This document shows positions 1 through 5,485 of a stretch of DNA of 5,830 nucleotides, piece by piece. The stretch is taken from contig DJFQ01000229.1 of assembly GCA_002432095.1 (NCBI GenBank), positions 34,420 to 40,249 of the forward strand, in the 5' to 3' direction. The DNA comes from Marinagarivorans sp. UBA5868 (GTDB lineage: Bacteria > Pseudomonadota > Gammaproteobacteria > Pseudomonadales > Cellvibrionaceae). Numbering within the stretch: position 1 is the stretch's first letter; every line of letters begins with the position of its first letter. The position numbers were made by a program, and so were the translations under genes. The notes below the pieces were generated by a model. It saw nothing but the letters and a program-made list of their open reading frames with translations. It was not told where the DNA came from and made no database searches.

Positions 1-437
1 AGCTGAGTTCGGTCAACAATTTTTTTATAACACTCCTGCCAAGCATGTCGCTTCCGGGTGGCGATTTCCTCCTGGCGCTGGATCTCTTCCTGAATGCGCA
101 GCATTTCCTGCTGCTCCTCCGTAAGCTCTGGTTCAATCACCTTCGCTGTCGTCAGGGTCGCAAAGCTTACCCCATCGACCATTTCGTTATACGTCCGACC
201 ACTCTCCTGTCGGCACTGAATTCGATAGATTGGATGGTTCGGCTGGCTTTGCTCCAAATCCACAGTGCCTTCCACAACCGCAACACAACGATCCAACTCT
301 TCCGCGGCGGTTGCTGCTTTTACCAAAGACAAATACAGCGTTTGGTATTTGGCCGGCAGCCACAAGCGACTTTCATCAAGCGCGTGTCCAGGGCTGCTCA
401 CTGCTGTCAAAGCTAAAACCGATAAATACCTCATCAT
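1..437 (-). CDS. Secreted protein of unknown function, 3' end cut by window edge
   Basis: An open frame runs from ATG at 437 to the left edge without a stop, giving 145 residues of a longer protein. Residues 1-19 look like a Sec signal peptide with a cleavage site after G-H-A, so the product is probably periplasmic. The mature part has a compact domain (about 20-100) with Cys51 and Cys75, which could form a disulfide, and a motif reading YNEMVDGVSFATLTT at 83-97. A Glu/Gln-rich, probably helical stretch (about 102-130) follows, then Cys136. A second ATG lies directly after the first, and an AGG stands four bases before the start. The start is 12 bases after the stop of the PilZ-domain gene, so the two are probably cotranscribed. 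I recall similar small conserved periplasmic proteins in gammaproteobacteria but no function. The frame is real by its signal peptide and codon-like composition; its role is unknown. Confidence 0.75.
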   Translation of the reverse strand, partial: MMRYLSVLALTAVSSPGHALDESRLWLPAKYQTLYLSLVKAATAAEELDRCVAVVEGTVDLEQSQPNHPIYRIQCRQESGRTYNEMVDGVSFATLTTAKVIEPELTEEQQEMLRIQEEIQRQEEIATRKRHAWQECYKKIVDRTQ

Positions 438-449
438 GACGCCTGAACC

Positions 450-1127
450 TTATCGGATCGTTTGCAAATGGCCGGAGACGATTGCATGAAAGGTAAACCC
501 CATCAATACAATCAGCTTTTCTTCATCGCCGCCGCTGAATTCTATGCCGTAGATGAAAACACCGTCTTTGACGGAACGGGTGCGCACAATTGCGCTGATC
601 TGCAGCAGACGCTGGATAGATTCGATTTGGAATTTGCTTTTGATTTCGACTTCGTGTCCGACGTCGCCTAGCTCTTCAAACATATGAAGCTTTGCACCCG
701 TCACGCTCAAGTCGACGATTTTTCCCGGAACGGCACTGAAACGCAGATCGGTGATATTGGAAGCCAAGACTGGCAGAGTGACATCGACCCGCAAGGCTCC
801 CCTCACCTGTTTGAATTTAATGTCCCTGGGATAATCGATGTAAACGAGAATAGTGGGCACATTACCCGCAAAAAGAACCGTCGAGGGAAATAACGCGATG
901 CCGCCGGGAAGCTTTACCCGTATAACGATACGCTGGCCCTCGATAAGCCTGGGTAATGCACCTGTTGACGCCGGAGGCCCCACAATCAAGCATTCGTCCT
1001 TTATGCAGCCGACCAACTCGCACGGAAACACCAGCTCTTTATCACCCGGATTAGGCAGCAAATCCAGCTCCTGGCCGAATTTCAGACCCAAACCTTCGAA
1101 ACTCAAAAGCTTTGTTTCGTCCGCCAT
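450..1127 (-). CDS. YcgR-like flagellar-brake/PilZ domain protein, predicted c-di-GMP receptor
   Basis: This 225-residue cytoplasmic protein has the two-domain plan of the YcgR family. The N-terminal beta-rich domain (about 15-100) shows the GQ-L start, the EGQRIVIRVKLP strand and the F-P-S-T-V-L-F segment. The PilZ domain (about 105-215) follows. The c-di-GMP-binding signatures are intact: an RxxxR motif at R109 and R113, and the D/NxSxxG motif as DLSVTG at 139-144. In this family c-di-GMP binding at the domain junction changes interaction with the flagellar motor or other targets; the target here is not shown. ATG at 1127 is the first start after an in-frame TAG, but its ribosome site is weak. 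It is followed after 12 bases by a gene for a secreted protein and preceded, 120 bases upstream, by a cyclic-nucleotide-binding protein gene on the same strand. Family assignment is firm; a role in motility is inference. Confidence 0.88.
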   Translation of the reverse strand: MADETKLLSFEGLGLKFGQELDLLPNPGDKELVFPCELVGCIKDECLIVGPPASTGALPRLIEGQRIVIRVKLPGGIALFPSTVLFAGNVPTILVYIDYPRDIKFKQVRGALRVDVTLPVLASNITDLRFSAVPGKIVDLSVTGAKLHMFEELGDVGHEVEIKSKFQIESIQRLLQISAIVRTRSVKDGVFIYGIEFSGGDEEKLIVLMGFTFHAIVSGHLQTIR

Positions 1128-1178
1128 GATGCTGCTGGCCTGATTGAATGCCTAAATGATGGGATGTGTTGACGACTC

Positions 1179-1190
1179 TCTTATATAAGA
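1179..1190. promoter_or_regulatory. 12-bp AT-rich palindrome upstream of the PilZ gene
   Basis: TCTTATATAAGA is a perfect palindrome lying 52 bases before the PilZ gene start, in the 120-base gap after the cyclic-nucleotide-binding gene. On the minus strand it contains TATAAG, which could serve as a -10 box, although no convincing -35 lies 17 bases upstream. It may equally be an operator or chance AT-rich symmetry. The rest of this gap holds nothing I can name, and no terminator is visible after the upstream gene. Confidence 0.25.
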
Positions 1191-1247
1191 TAGACCTTTA
1201 ATCACCACCCAGCGAACGATTGCGCGGGTTGCGTAGCCTTGAGATCT

Positions 1248-1946
1248 TCATTCGTCGCCGTCGCGCGTTAATGCGAGATTCCAGCTGATCAGCAAACCAG
1301 CGAGTTGACGCGCCTGATTATCCAGACTGATGAGTTCTTCCAGGGTATCTCGTGCACCCGCGTATAAGCGAATTTTGCGATGATCCGTGGCGAAGGAATG
1401 GGATGGGAACTGAGCTCGATAGACCTCAAGCTTCCAGCGCAAATTGTGGACCATGGTCCGGTAAAACAGCAGCTTGAGCGGCAACTTGATGCCCCCAAGA
1501 TCGTGCGGCTCACCAAAGATGGAAAAATCCGTCCTCACAACCACACTCACCCTGGTTTTTACATCCGCTATCACCGTTGCGGAACGAGGTAAGTCCATCA
1601 GAATCGCCATGTCGCCGAATATTTCGCCAGGAGTGATGGCATTCACCCGTCGCACCGCCGGATCACCCGCGTAAACCACTAATTGGCCACGCAACAGAAA
1701 ATATAGCCAAGTATCGATTTGCCCCGCCTCGATCACCACCTCTCCCGGCCTTGCTTCAATTAATTGGGAATGGCGCAGGAGCACATCGAATTGGATCGGA
1801 TCCAACTGATAGGCATGCTTATACAGGGTCACCGAACCCAATAAGGAATCAATGGTCTGCTGAGAGCAGCGGTGTAGAGGATAGACATCCATACAGGCTA
1901 AAACCACGAATGTAGTAAGTCGAAAGCCGCCAACCCGTGGCTGCAT
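1248..1946 (-). CDS. Cyclic-nucleotide-binding domain protein without a DNA-binding domain
   Basis: The 232-residue product contains a Crp-type cyclic-nucleotide-binding beta-roll (about 55-140). It shows the entry motif RPGEVVIEAGQ, the D-T-W-L-Y-F-L-L-R-G-Q-L strand, and a phosphate-binding cassette FGDMAILMDLPRSATV at 110-125. The cassette keeps the Arg that contacts the cyclic phosphate, while the usual FGE glutamate is Asp112, so ligand type and affinity are open. No helix-turn-helix follows. The C-terminal 90 residues are helical and basic, so it is more likely a sensor or partner protein than a transcription factor. The start is uncertain: ATG at 1946 has a purine run AAGGG only two bases away, while ATG at 1892 begins MDVYPLHRC, which looks more like a protein start but lacks a clear ribosome site. 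The gene is divergent from the TonB-domain gene and precedes the PilZ gene on the same strand. Confidence 0.82.
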   Translation of the reverse strand: MQPRVGGFRLTTFVVLACMDVYPLHRCSQQTIDSLLGSVTLYKHAYQLDPIQFDVLLRHSQLIEARPGEVVIEAGQIDTWLYFLLRGQLVVYAGDPAVRRVNAITPGEIFGDMAILMDLPRSATVIADVKTRVSVVVRTDFSIFGEPHDLGGIKLPLKLLFYRTMVHNLRWKLEVYRAQFPSHSFATDHRKIRLYAGARDTLEELISLDNQARQLAGLLISWNLALTRDGDE

Positions 1947-1978
1947 ATCCCTTTTTGTCGATCAGAAACTGGAGTATT

Positions 1979-2046
1979 ACGATCACCGCCCTTGAAGTCA
2001 TTCAATAAACAGATACAGTTAAAGATAGATGAGCATCGGTGATCGT
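1979..2046. promoter_or_regulatory. Perfect 10-bp inverted repeat in the divergent promoter region
   Basis: ACGATCACCG at 1979-1988 and its exact reverse complement CGGTGATCGT at 2037-2046 flank 48 bases. They lie in the 224-base gap between the divergent cyclic-nucleotide-binding gene and TonB-domain gene. Arms this far apart suggest two operator half-sites or a looping pair more than an RNA hairpin. Between them a plus-strand TTGAAG (1992-1997) with TACAGT (2014-2019, spacer 16) could form a weak promoter towards the TonB-domain gene. The regulator is unknown. Confidence 0.4.
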
Positions 2047-2065
2047 GATGTGGTGACGGTGAAGT
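2038..2065. repeat. Two tandem 14-bp direct repeats, operator-like
   Basis: GGTGATCGTGATGT at 2038-2051 is followed directly by GGTGACGGTGAAGT at 2052-2065, matching at 11 of 14 positions. Each copy carries two GTGA cores six bases apart, and a further GTGA occurs at 2074. The first copy overlaps the right arm of the 10-bp inverted repeat. The array abuts a -10-like TATAGT at 2065-2070, so a bound protein there could control the plus-strand gene. Confidence 0.4.
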
Positions 2066-2070
2066 ATAGT
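2065..2070 (+). promoter_or_regulatory. Possible -10 box for the CHI-like/TonB gene
   Basis: TATAGT matches the sigma-70 -10 consensus at five of six positions and lies 101 bases before the start codon at 2171. No good -35 box stands 16-18 bases upstream; the GTGA repeats occupy that space, so activation by a protein bound there is possible. TATAAC at 2120-2125 is an alternative with equally poor -35 support. Confidence 0.25.
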
Positions 2071-2170
2071 AACGTGACGGATAAAGGGCACAATGCATAA
2101 CCCGGTCCCCACAAAACTCTATAACAACAAGTCTAACTGCCTATCAGGCGCCGAAGAAACGAGAATTGCA

Positions 2171-3355
2171 ATGAAATCCATACCCTTCCAGACTGCGTTA
2201 TTGCTGTTGCTAATGGTGCTGAATATCGCCGGCAATGTGCAGGCTGCGCCGCGCCTCAATGGCATGGCCCTCCACGTCCAACTCAGCGAAGAACAATTCA
2301 TCGCAGCACTCTATTCCGATACCTTGTCATCCGATGCCCGCGATCTGATGCTGAAGGATGAAGACAAGGCTATGGAATTACGCATTCTCGCGGACAATCT
2401 TTTCGCCCGACGCTTCCAACGCATGTGGATAGAAGGTATTGCCATTAACGCCGGGACGGCAGAAATGGAAAAAAACGCAGAGCATCTCGCGAGCTTCAGT
2501 AATTCACTTAAAATCCGAATGATTCGGGGAGACATTTTACGCATCGAACGCCTGACTGCTGGCAATGTCACTAACGTTCATCTGAACAATCAGCTTATCG
2601 ACACTATCCCCGACGCGCGATTCTTCGATCTGCTACTGCGTACATGGCTTGGCCCTGTGCCTCTGTCCTCCAATTTCAAAGATGCGCTGCTCGCTGCCGG
2701 AAACGTCGATGCAGAACTGGCGAGTCGTTTCAGCCAGATCACCCCTTCATCCGCCAGGGTCGCGGAAGTCAGCGCACTTTCGCAGCCCAAACCTGCCACC
2801 GAACCGTCAGCAACGCGCCCGGACTCCTCCAGCGGTCCAGTAGTGGCAACGACGCCGCCAACCGCTGGCACTACCGCACCTCCGCCCACCGACTCTGCGC
2901 CTGCCGAGCCAACAGATGAGTCGCTGGCGAATAATACTTCTCAGGCAACACAGCCAACACCTGAACCCGAACAACTGGTGACTGAGGCTAATCTGTTTGA
3001 AAATGAAGCGATCTTTGAGGATGAAGAGGACAACGAAGCTTATTCATTTACTGCAGAAAATCTATTGAGCGAGCAAATTTACATTGCCAAATTGACAAAA
3101 TGGACCGGGAATTTTGTTACCTATCCTCGCGGGGCTTTGCGCAATCAACAGCAGGGTACGGTACGCCTCACGGTAACCCTGGCTCGGGACGGCCGAGTAA
3201 AAGATGTTCAGATACTAGAAAAGTCCGAATACGACACACTTAACAAAGCCGCCACCCGCGCCGTAAAAAGCGCCAGTCCATATCCCGCGGTACCGGATGC
3301 TATCACCGGTGAGCAATTTCTATTCACAGTGCCGGTGGTATTCCGTTTGAATTAA
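2171..3355 (+). CDS. Exported protein: chalcone-isomerase-like domain fused to TonB C-terminal domain
   Basis: ATG at 2171 was chosen over an upstream ATG at 2093 because it begins a clear signal sequence (MKSIPF, a Leu-rich core, then V-Q-A at 23-25) and has GAGA six bases before it. The 394-residue product is predicted to be periplasmic. Residues about 29-185 resemble the bacterial chalcone-isomerase-like family: LNGMALH near the start, KAMELRIL at 67-74, F-x-x-M-W-I-E-G-I, a GDILRIERL strand, and FFDLLLRTWLGPVPL at 151-165. A Pro/Thr/Ser-rich linker (about 195-275) and an acidic patch (ENEAIFEDEEDNEA, 277-290) follow. The C-terminal 90 residues form a TonB-type domain: YPRGAL, GTVRLTVTLARDGRVKDVQILEKS, then LNKAATRAV and a closing F-x-V-P-V-V-F-R-L. 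Proteins with this domain usually contact the TonB box of outer-membrane receptors. Here a cleavable-looking signal replaces the usual uncleaved anchor, and no ExbB/ExbD gene is in view, so classical energy transduction is doubtful. Domain calls are firm for TonB, good for CHI-like. Confidence 0.85.
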   Translation: MKSIPFQTALLLLLMVLNIAGNVQAAPRLNGMALHVQLSEEQFIAALYSDTLSSDARDLMLKDEDKAMELRILADNLFARRFQRMWIEGIAINAGTAEMEKNAEHLASFSNSLKIRMIRGDILRIERLTAGNVTNVHLNNQLIDTIPDARFFDLLLRTWLGPVPLSSNFKDALLAAGNVDAELASRFSQITPSSARVAEVSALSQPKPATEPSATRPDSSSGPVVATTPPTAGTTAPPPTDSAPAEPTDESLANNTSQATQPTPEPEQLVTEANLFENEAIFEDEEDNEAYSFTAENLLSEQIYIAKLTKWTGNFVTYPRGALRNQQQGTVRLTVTLARDGRVKDVQILEKSEYDTLNKAATRAVKSASPYPAVPDAITGEQFLFTVPVVFRLN

Positions 3356-3369
3356 CCTTTGTGCGCTAG

Positions 3370-3391
3370 CCCGCCGTCACCAACGGCTGGG
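3370..3391. terminator. Weak hairpin between convergent genes
   Basis: CCCGCCGT (3370-3377) pairs with ACGGC-T-GGG (3383-3391) through eight base pairs, with one bulged T at 3388 and a CACCA loop. It sits between the stop of the TonB-domain gene and the stop of the opposing gene, where a shared terminator would be expected. Neither strand has a T-run after the stem, so intrinsic termination is uncertain. GCTGG (3386-3390) can instead pair with CCAGC (3397-3401), forming a competing hairpin over the minus-strand stop. Confidence 0.3.
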
Positions 3392-3970
3392 TTACGCCAG
3401 CACTTTCATTCTTTCAAGAATGGTTCGCCGAATTTCGTTCAGTTCCAAAGGAGAGAGCCTGGGCATATTGCTCAGGGTTATCGCATGAAGGTGCAGGCAC
3501 GGAGTGCGCGCGTCCAACTCACGTAAATCACCCTTCACCAATACTGGCAATAAAGGCAAGTTGGTAGGACGGCGTTGATTGATCAATCGGAACCCCACCT
3601 GCAAGGGGACTGTACGGTAAGGACAATCCGCACTTTTTACCGGAATTCTCAGCATCAATTCACCATTATGTCCTGGTACGATATACAGACCTGTCGGCTT
3701 GACTGCAGACTCCGGTATCCCGTGAAAAATGTCATGGTGCGCATAGGGGTTAGGCAGGATAACAAGTCGACTGTTTTCTTCAGCGGGCATAAAAATGTTG
3801 TAGTTGGTATACAACTGTTGAACGGAGCTCGAGAATACGCACAGTTTGTTTTCGAAATTCAGGACAAACTCGTGGGCCCTTTTTCGTTGCTTGAACGTAT
3901 CCAGATCCCAAATGAGATCCCTATTGTCGTTCCGTTTGCCGACATCAATACTGTTCAGCTCTTCAAACAT
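3392..3970 (-). CDS. Hypothetical cytoplasmic protein, 192 residues
   Basis: I do not recognise this protein. It starts at ATG 3970, the first usable start after an in-frame TGA 24 bases upstream; a GGAG lies 13 bases before it, further than usual. No signal peptide or membrane segment is visible. The N-terminal 40 residues are charged and probably helical (RNDNRDLIWDLDTFKQRKR). The middle (about 60-165) alternates short hydrophobic strands with Pro, including NPYAHHDIFHGIPES at 74-88, which has three His, and GLYIVPG and ELMLRIPV, suggesting a mostly beta domain. The end (171-192) is an amphipathic helix, LSPLELNEIRRTILERMKVL. Cys44, Cys116 and Cys158 show no metal-site spacing. It stands alone: convergent with the TonB-domain gene and separated from the SDR gene by 274 bases that hold repeats and a possible terminator. 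A 173-residue frame opposite it is less protein-like. Coding status is likely; function unknown. Confidence 0.65.
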   Translation of the reverse strand: MFEELNSIDVGKRNDNRDLIWDLDTFKQRKRAHEFVLNFENKLCVFSSSVQQLYTNYNIFMPAEENSRLVILPNPYAHHDIFHGIPESAVKPTGLYIVPGHNGELMLRIPVKSADCPYRTVPLQVGFRLINQRRPTNLPLLPVLVKGDLRELDARTPCLHLHAITLSNMPRLSPLELNEIRRTILERMKVLA

Positions 3971-4011
3971 GGCGCAGTCAACACTCCGATATCAATTCAA
4001 TCTCGGACCGC

Positions 4012-4035
4012 GAAAACCGCCGGTCTCTGCCGGCG
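4012..4035 (-). terminator. Possible Rho-independent terminator for the recA-recX-SDR transcript
   Basis: Read on the minus strand, CGCCGG and CCGGCG form a perfect six-pair GC stem with a CAGAGA loop, followed after one G by TTTT. It lies about 210 bases beyond the SDR stop and 42 bases before the start of the 192-residue gene, the right place to separate the two transcripts. The short stem and the four-base T-run make it a weak example. Confidence 0.4.
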
Positions 4036-4051
4036 CTCAGCTGATGGGAGA

Positions 4052-4064
4052 TTATCTGAGATAA
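4052..4064. promoter_or_regulatory. 13-bp palindrome upstream of the 192-residue gene
   Basis: TTATCT-G-AGATAA is a perfect inverted repeat about 82 bases before the ATG at 3970. On the minus strand it includes GATAAT, a possible -10 box, but the possible terminator lies between it and the gene. It could be a small operator or chance symmetry. Confidence 0.25.
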
Positions 4065-4151
4065 GTCTAGCCCGTGTTCCCCCAGCTTTCCCGTAAGTGT
4101 CAGGCTTATATCCCGAATTCTGCTAACGAACCTCATTAAGATGAGAATGGA

Positions 4152-4267
4152 CTTACCATCAAAATACTTTGAGCACCTACCTTAAAAGTACGTGGAGTGC
4201 CAGAAAAGCACCTGGTGAACTTACCGGGAAAGTACGTCGCAGATTTACCAGGGAAGTATTTCGCCGT
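4152..4267. repeat. Degenerate tandem array of about 24-bp units overlapping the SDR 3' end
   Basis: Five related units can be laid out from a TACC/TGCC anchor at 4154, 4178, 4198, 4222 and 4246, giving steps of 24, 20, 24 and 24 bases. A typical plus-strand unit starts CTTACCGGGAAAGTACGTCG. The unit at 4220 matches its neighbour at 4244 at 17 of 24 positions and the units at 4152 and 4176 at 15 of 24 each. The nine-mer AAAGTACGT is exact at 4185 and 4229. A partial sixth match, GGAGTGCCA, occurs at 4194 and 4269. The last unit lies inside the SDR gene and encodes, on the minus strand, its final codons and TAA. On the plus strand the units read as an octapeptide of form L/V-P-x-K-Y/H, broken by a stop and a frameshift. 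Confidence 0.6.
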
Positions 4268-4910
4268 TGGAGTGCCAAAAACTACCGCTGTTGTCCAACG
4301 TCAACTGATCGATACGTTCAACAAGTCGCTGTGCAGATACCTGAGCGGATATATCACCTCCGAACCCCACCATTGCTGTCTGCACGTAACCTGGATGTAA
4401 GATCGCCACTGCAATTTTGCGAGGAGCAAGATCTCTGGCTAATGACATTCCAGCCATATTCAATGCCGCTTTGGACATCCGATAACCGTACCGTCCTCCG
4501 GAAGTATTATCCGTTATAGATCCCATTCGGCTAGTAATCAGCGCGACTTTTGCTCCTTTGGCCAAGTTGGGCAAAAGTGCCTCCGTTATCCTTAAAGGAC
4601 CGAGCGCATTGACTTGAAACTGCTCCAAAACCGTGTGGTAATCGATATTTCCCAACCGCTCGTCGCGGAGGATACCAGCGTTGTTGACCAGTACATCAAT
4701 AGATATCCCCTCAAGGCGCGAACGCAAATCCGCTATAGATCCTGAATCGGAAACATCGACCCCTTCAAAGATCTCAGCTCCGCTCTGCAGCAGCTCGGGC
4801 GAGCTGTGACGGCAAACTCCAGTAACACGGTCGCCCCGCTGCCGATAGTGCTGAACAAAAGCCAAACCAATGCCGCGGTTCGCACCAGTCACCAATATTG
4901 TGTTCGTCAT
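4245..4910 (-). CDS. Short-chain dehydrogenase/reductase (SDR), sniffer/C-factor-like
   Basis: This 221-residue cytoplasmic protein is a classical-type SDR with a single Rossmann fold. The NAD(P)-binding motif TGANRGIG is at 8-15, an acidic Asp at 52 (VDVSD), and NNAG at 76-79. Asn101 is in VNALGP. The catalytic Ser is in ITSRMGS, probably S131 by its 12-residue distance to Tyr, with Y143 and K147 in YRMSK. PGYVQTAM at 173-180 closes the core. The short length, the S-G-G-R-Y-x-Y-R-M-S-K context and the C-terminal end G-E-I-L-P-W resemble the sniffer/C-factor-like carbonyl reductase group; the substrate cannot be told from sequence. ATG at 4910 has GGGAAGA about five bases upstream. It begins 31 bases after the recX stop on the same strand, so it is probably transcribed with recA-recX, although an internal promoter is possible. 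Its last codons fall within the 24-bp repeat array. Confidence 0.92.
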   Translation of the reverse strand: MTNTILVTGANRGIGLAFVQHYRQRGDRVTGVCRHSSPELLQSGAEIFEGVDVSDSGSIADLRSRLEGISIDVLVNNAGILRDERLGNIDYHTVLEQFQVNALGPLRITEALLPNLAKGAKVALITSRMGSITDNTSGGRYGYRMSKAALNMAGMSLARDLAPRKIAVAILHPGYVQTAMVGFGGDISAQVSAQRLVERIDQLTLDNSGSFWHSNGEILPW

Positions 4911-4941
4911 AAAATCTTCCCGAATATGTCCAGATTTCTAT

Positions 4942-5436
4942 TTACTCGAACCCTGCTGAAGTATCGCGCTCCGCCAAATGGACAAACAGATCTTCAATCT
5001 CCTTGCTAGAAAAACCTCGATAGCGCAGAAAATTCATCTGTCGAAATTTCTCCCGGGAATCTTTCGGCAGATTTTTGAACTTCTTGTTCCAGAGGTGGAG
5101 CAAATTTTCAACGTGTTTGCCTTCGCTTTCTTGGCTCATCCGCCTGAATTCATCGTCAATCACATGCTGCTCAATCCCTCGTAGGCGCAATTCCTGACGC
5201 AATCTCTGGGGACCGAAACCTTTATTCATTCTTGAACGGATATACACCTCAACATATCGAGCATCCGATTGATAGCCCTCATCAATCAGTCGCATCAACA
5301 CGGGATGTATGCTTTCGCTAGCATCAGGAAAACGCTGCAGCAACTTCTGCTGCAGTTCGTGACAGGAGTGCTCCCGGCGGGCCAACAGGCCTAACGCGGA
5401 GTGGTAAATTCGAGTGGCAATATCTGAGCTGGGCAC
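4942..5436 (-). CDS. recX: Regulatory protein RecX, modulator of RecA
   Basis: The 164-residue product has the all-helical three-repeat make-up of RecX and a normal length for the family. Recognisable segments are ALGLLARREHSCHELQQKL (14-32), LIDEGYQSDARYVEVYIRSR (50-69), NKGFGPQRLRQELRLRGI (71-88) and the late FLRYRGFSSKEIEDLF (135-150). RecX proteins bind RecA filaments and restrain or remodel their extension; position just after recA supports the name. Translation starts at GTG 5436, the only reasonable start in the open frame, and no Shine-Dalgarno sequence precedes it, which suggests low-level synthesis. The gap from the recA stop is 49 bases and shows no hairpin terminator, so recX is probably made by the recA transcript. 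Confidence 0.96.
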   Translation of the reverse strand: MPSSDIATRIYHSALGLLARREHSCHELQQKLLQRFPDASESIHPVLMRLIDEGYQSDARYVEVYIRSRMNKGFGPQRLRQELRLRGIEQHVIDDEFRRMSQESEGKHVENLLHLWNKKFKNLPKDSREKFRQMNFLRYRGFSSKEIEDLFVHLAERDTSAGFE

Positions 5437-5485
5437 GGTAGAAAAGGGAAAGCTAACAGTTCGTCTGGTAGCTATCCCTCCAAGT

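Noticed and set aside
45..416. Plus-strand open frame of 123 codons
   Set aside because: It lies opposite the secreted-protein frame, which has a signal peptide and operon spacing; the plus-strand product has no recognisable features.
1169..1174. TTGACG as a plus-strand -35 box
   Set aside because: No -10 box lies 16-18 bases downstream and no plus-strand gene follows.
1892..1946. Lipobox-like FVVLAC at residues 13-18 of the cyclic-nucleotide-binding protein
   Set aside because: The domain that follows is a cytoplasmic ligand sensor and the stretch may lie upstream of the true start, so a lipoprotein signal is unlikely.
1898..2098. Minus-strand 66-codon frame in the divergent promoter region
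   Set aside because: It covers the symmetric repeats, overlaps the start of the cyclic-nucleotide-binding gene in another frame, and gives a Cys/His/Ser-rich peptide unlike a real protein.
3575..4096. Plus-strand open frame of 173 codons opposite the 192-residue gene
   Set aside because: It has no plausible ribosome site or domain and runs through the possible terminator and palindromes; the minus-strand frame has a more protein-like composition.
4132..4145. CTCAT/ATGAG hairpin beside the repeat array as a terminator
   Set aside because: The five-pair AT-rich stem with no T-run is too weak to call.
4169..4519. Plus-strand 116-codon frame over the repeats and the SDR 3' half
   Set aside because: It is antisense to a well-supported SDR and contains no recognisable protein beyond the repeat-derived peptide.
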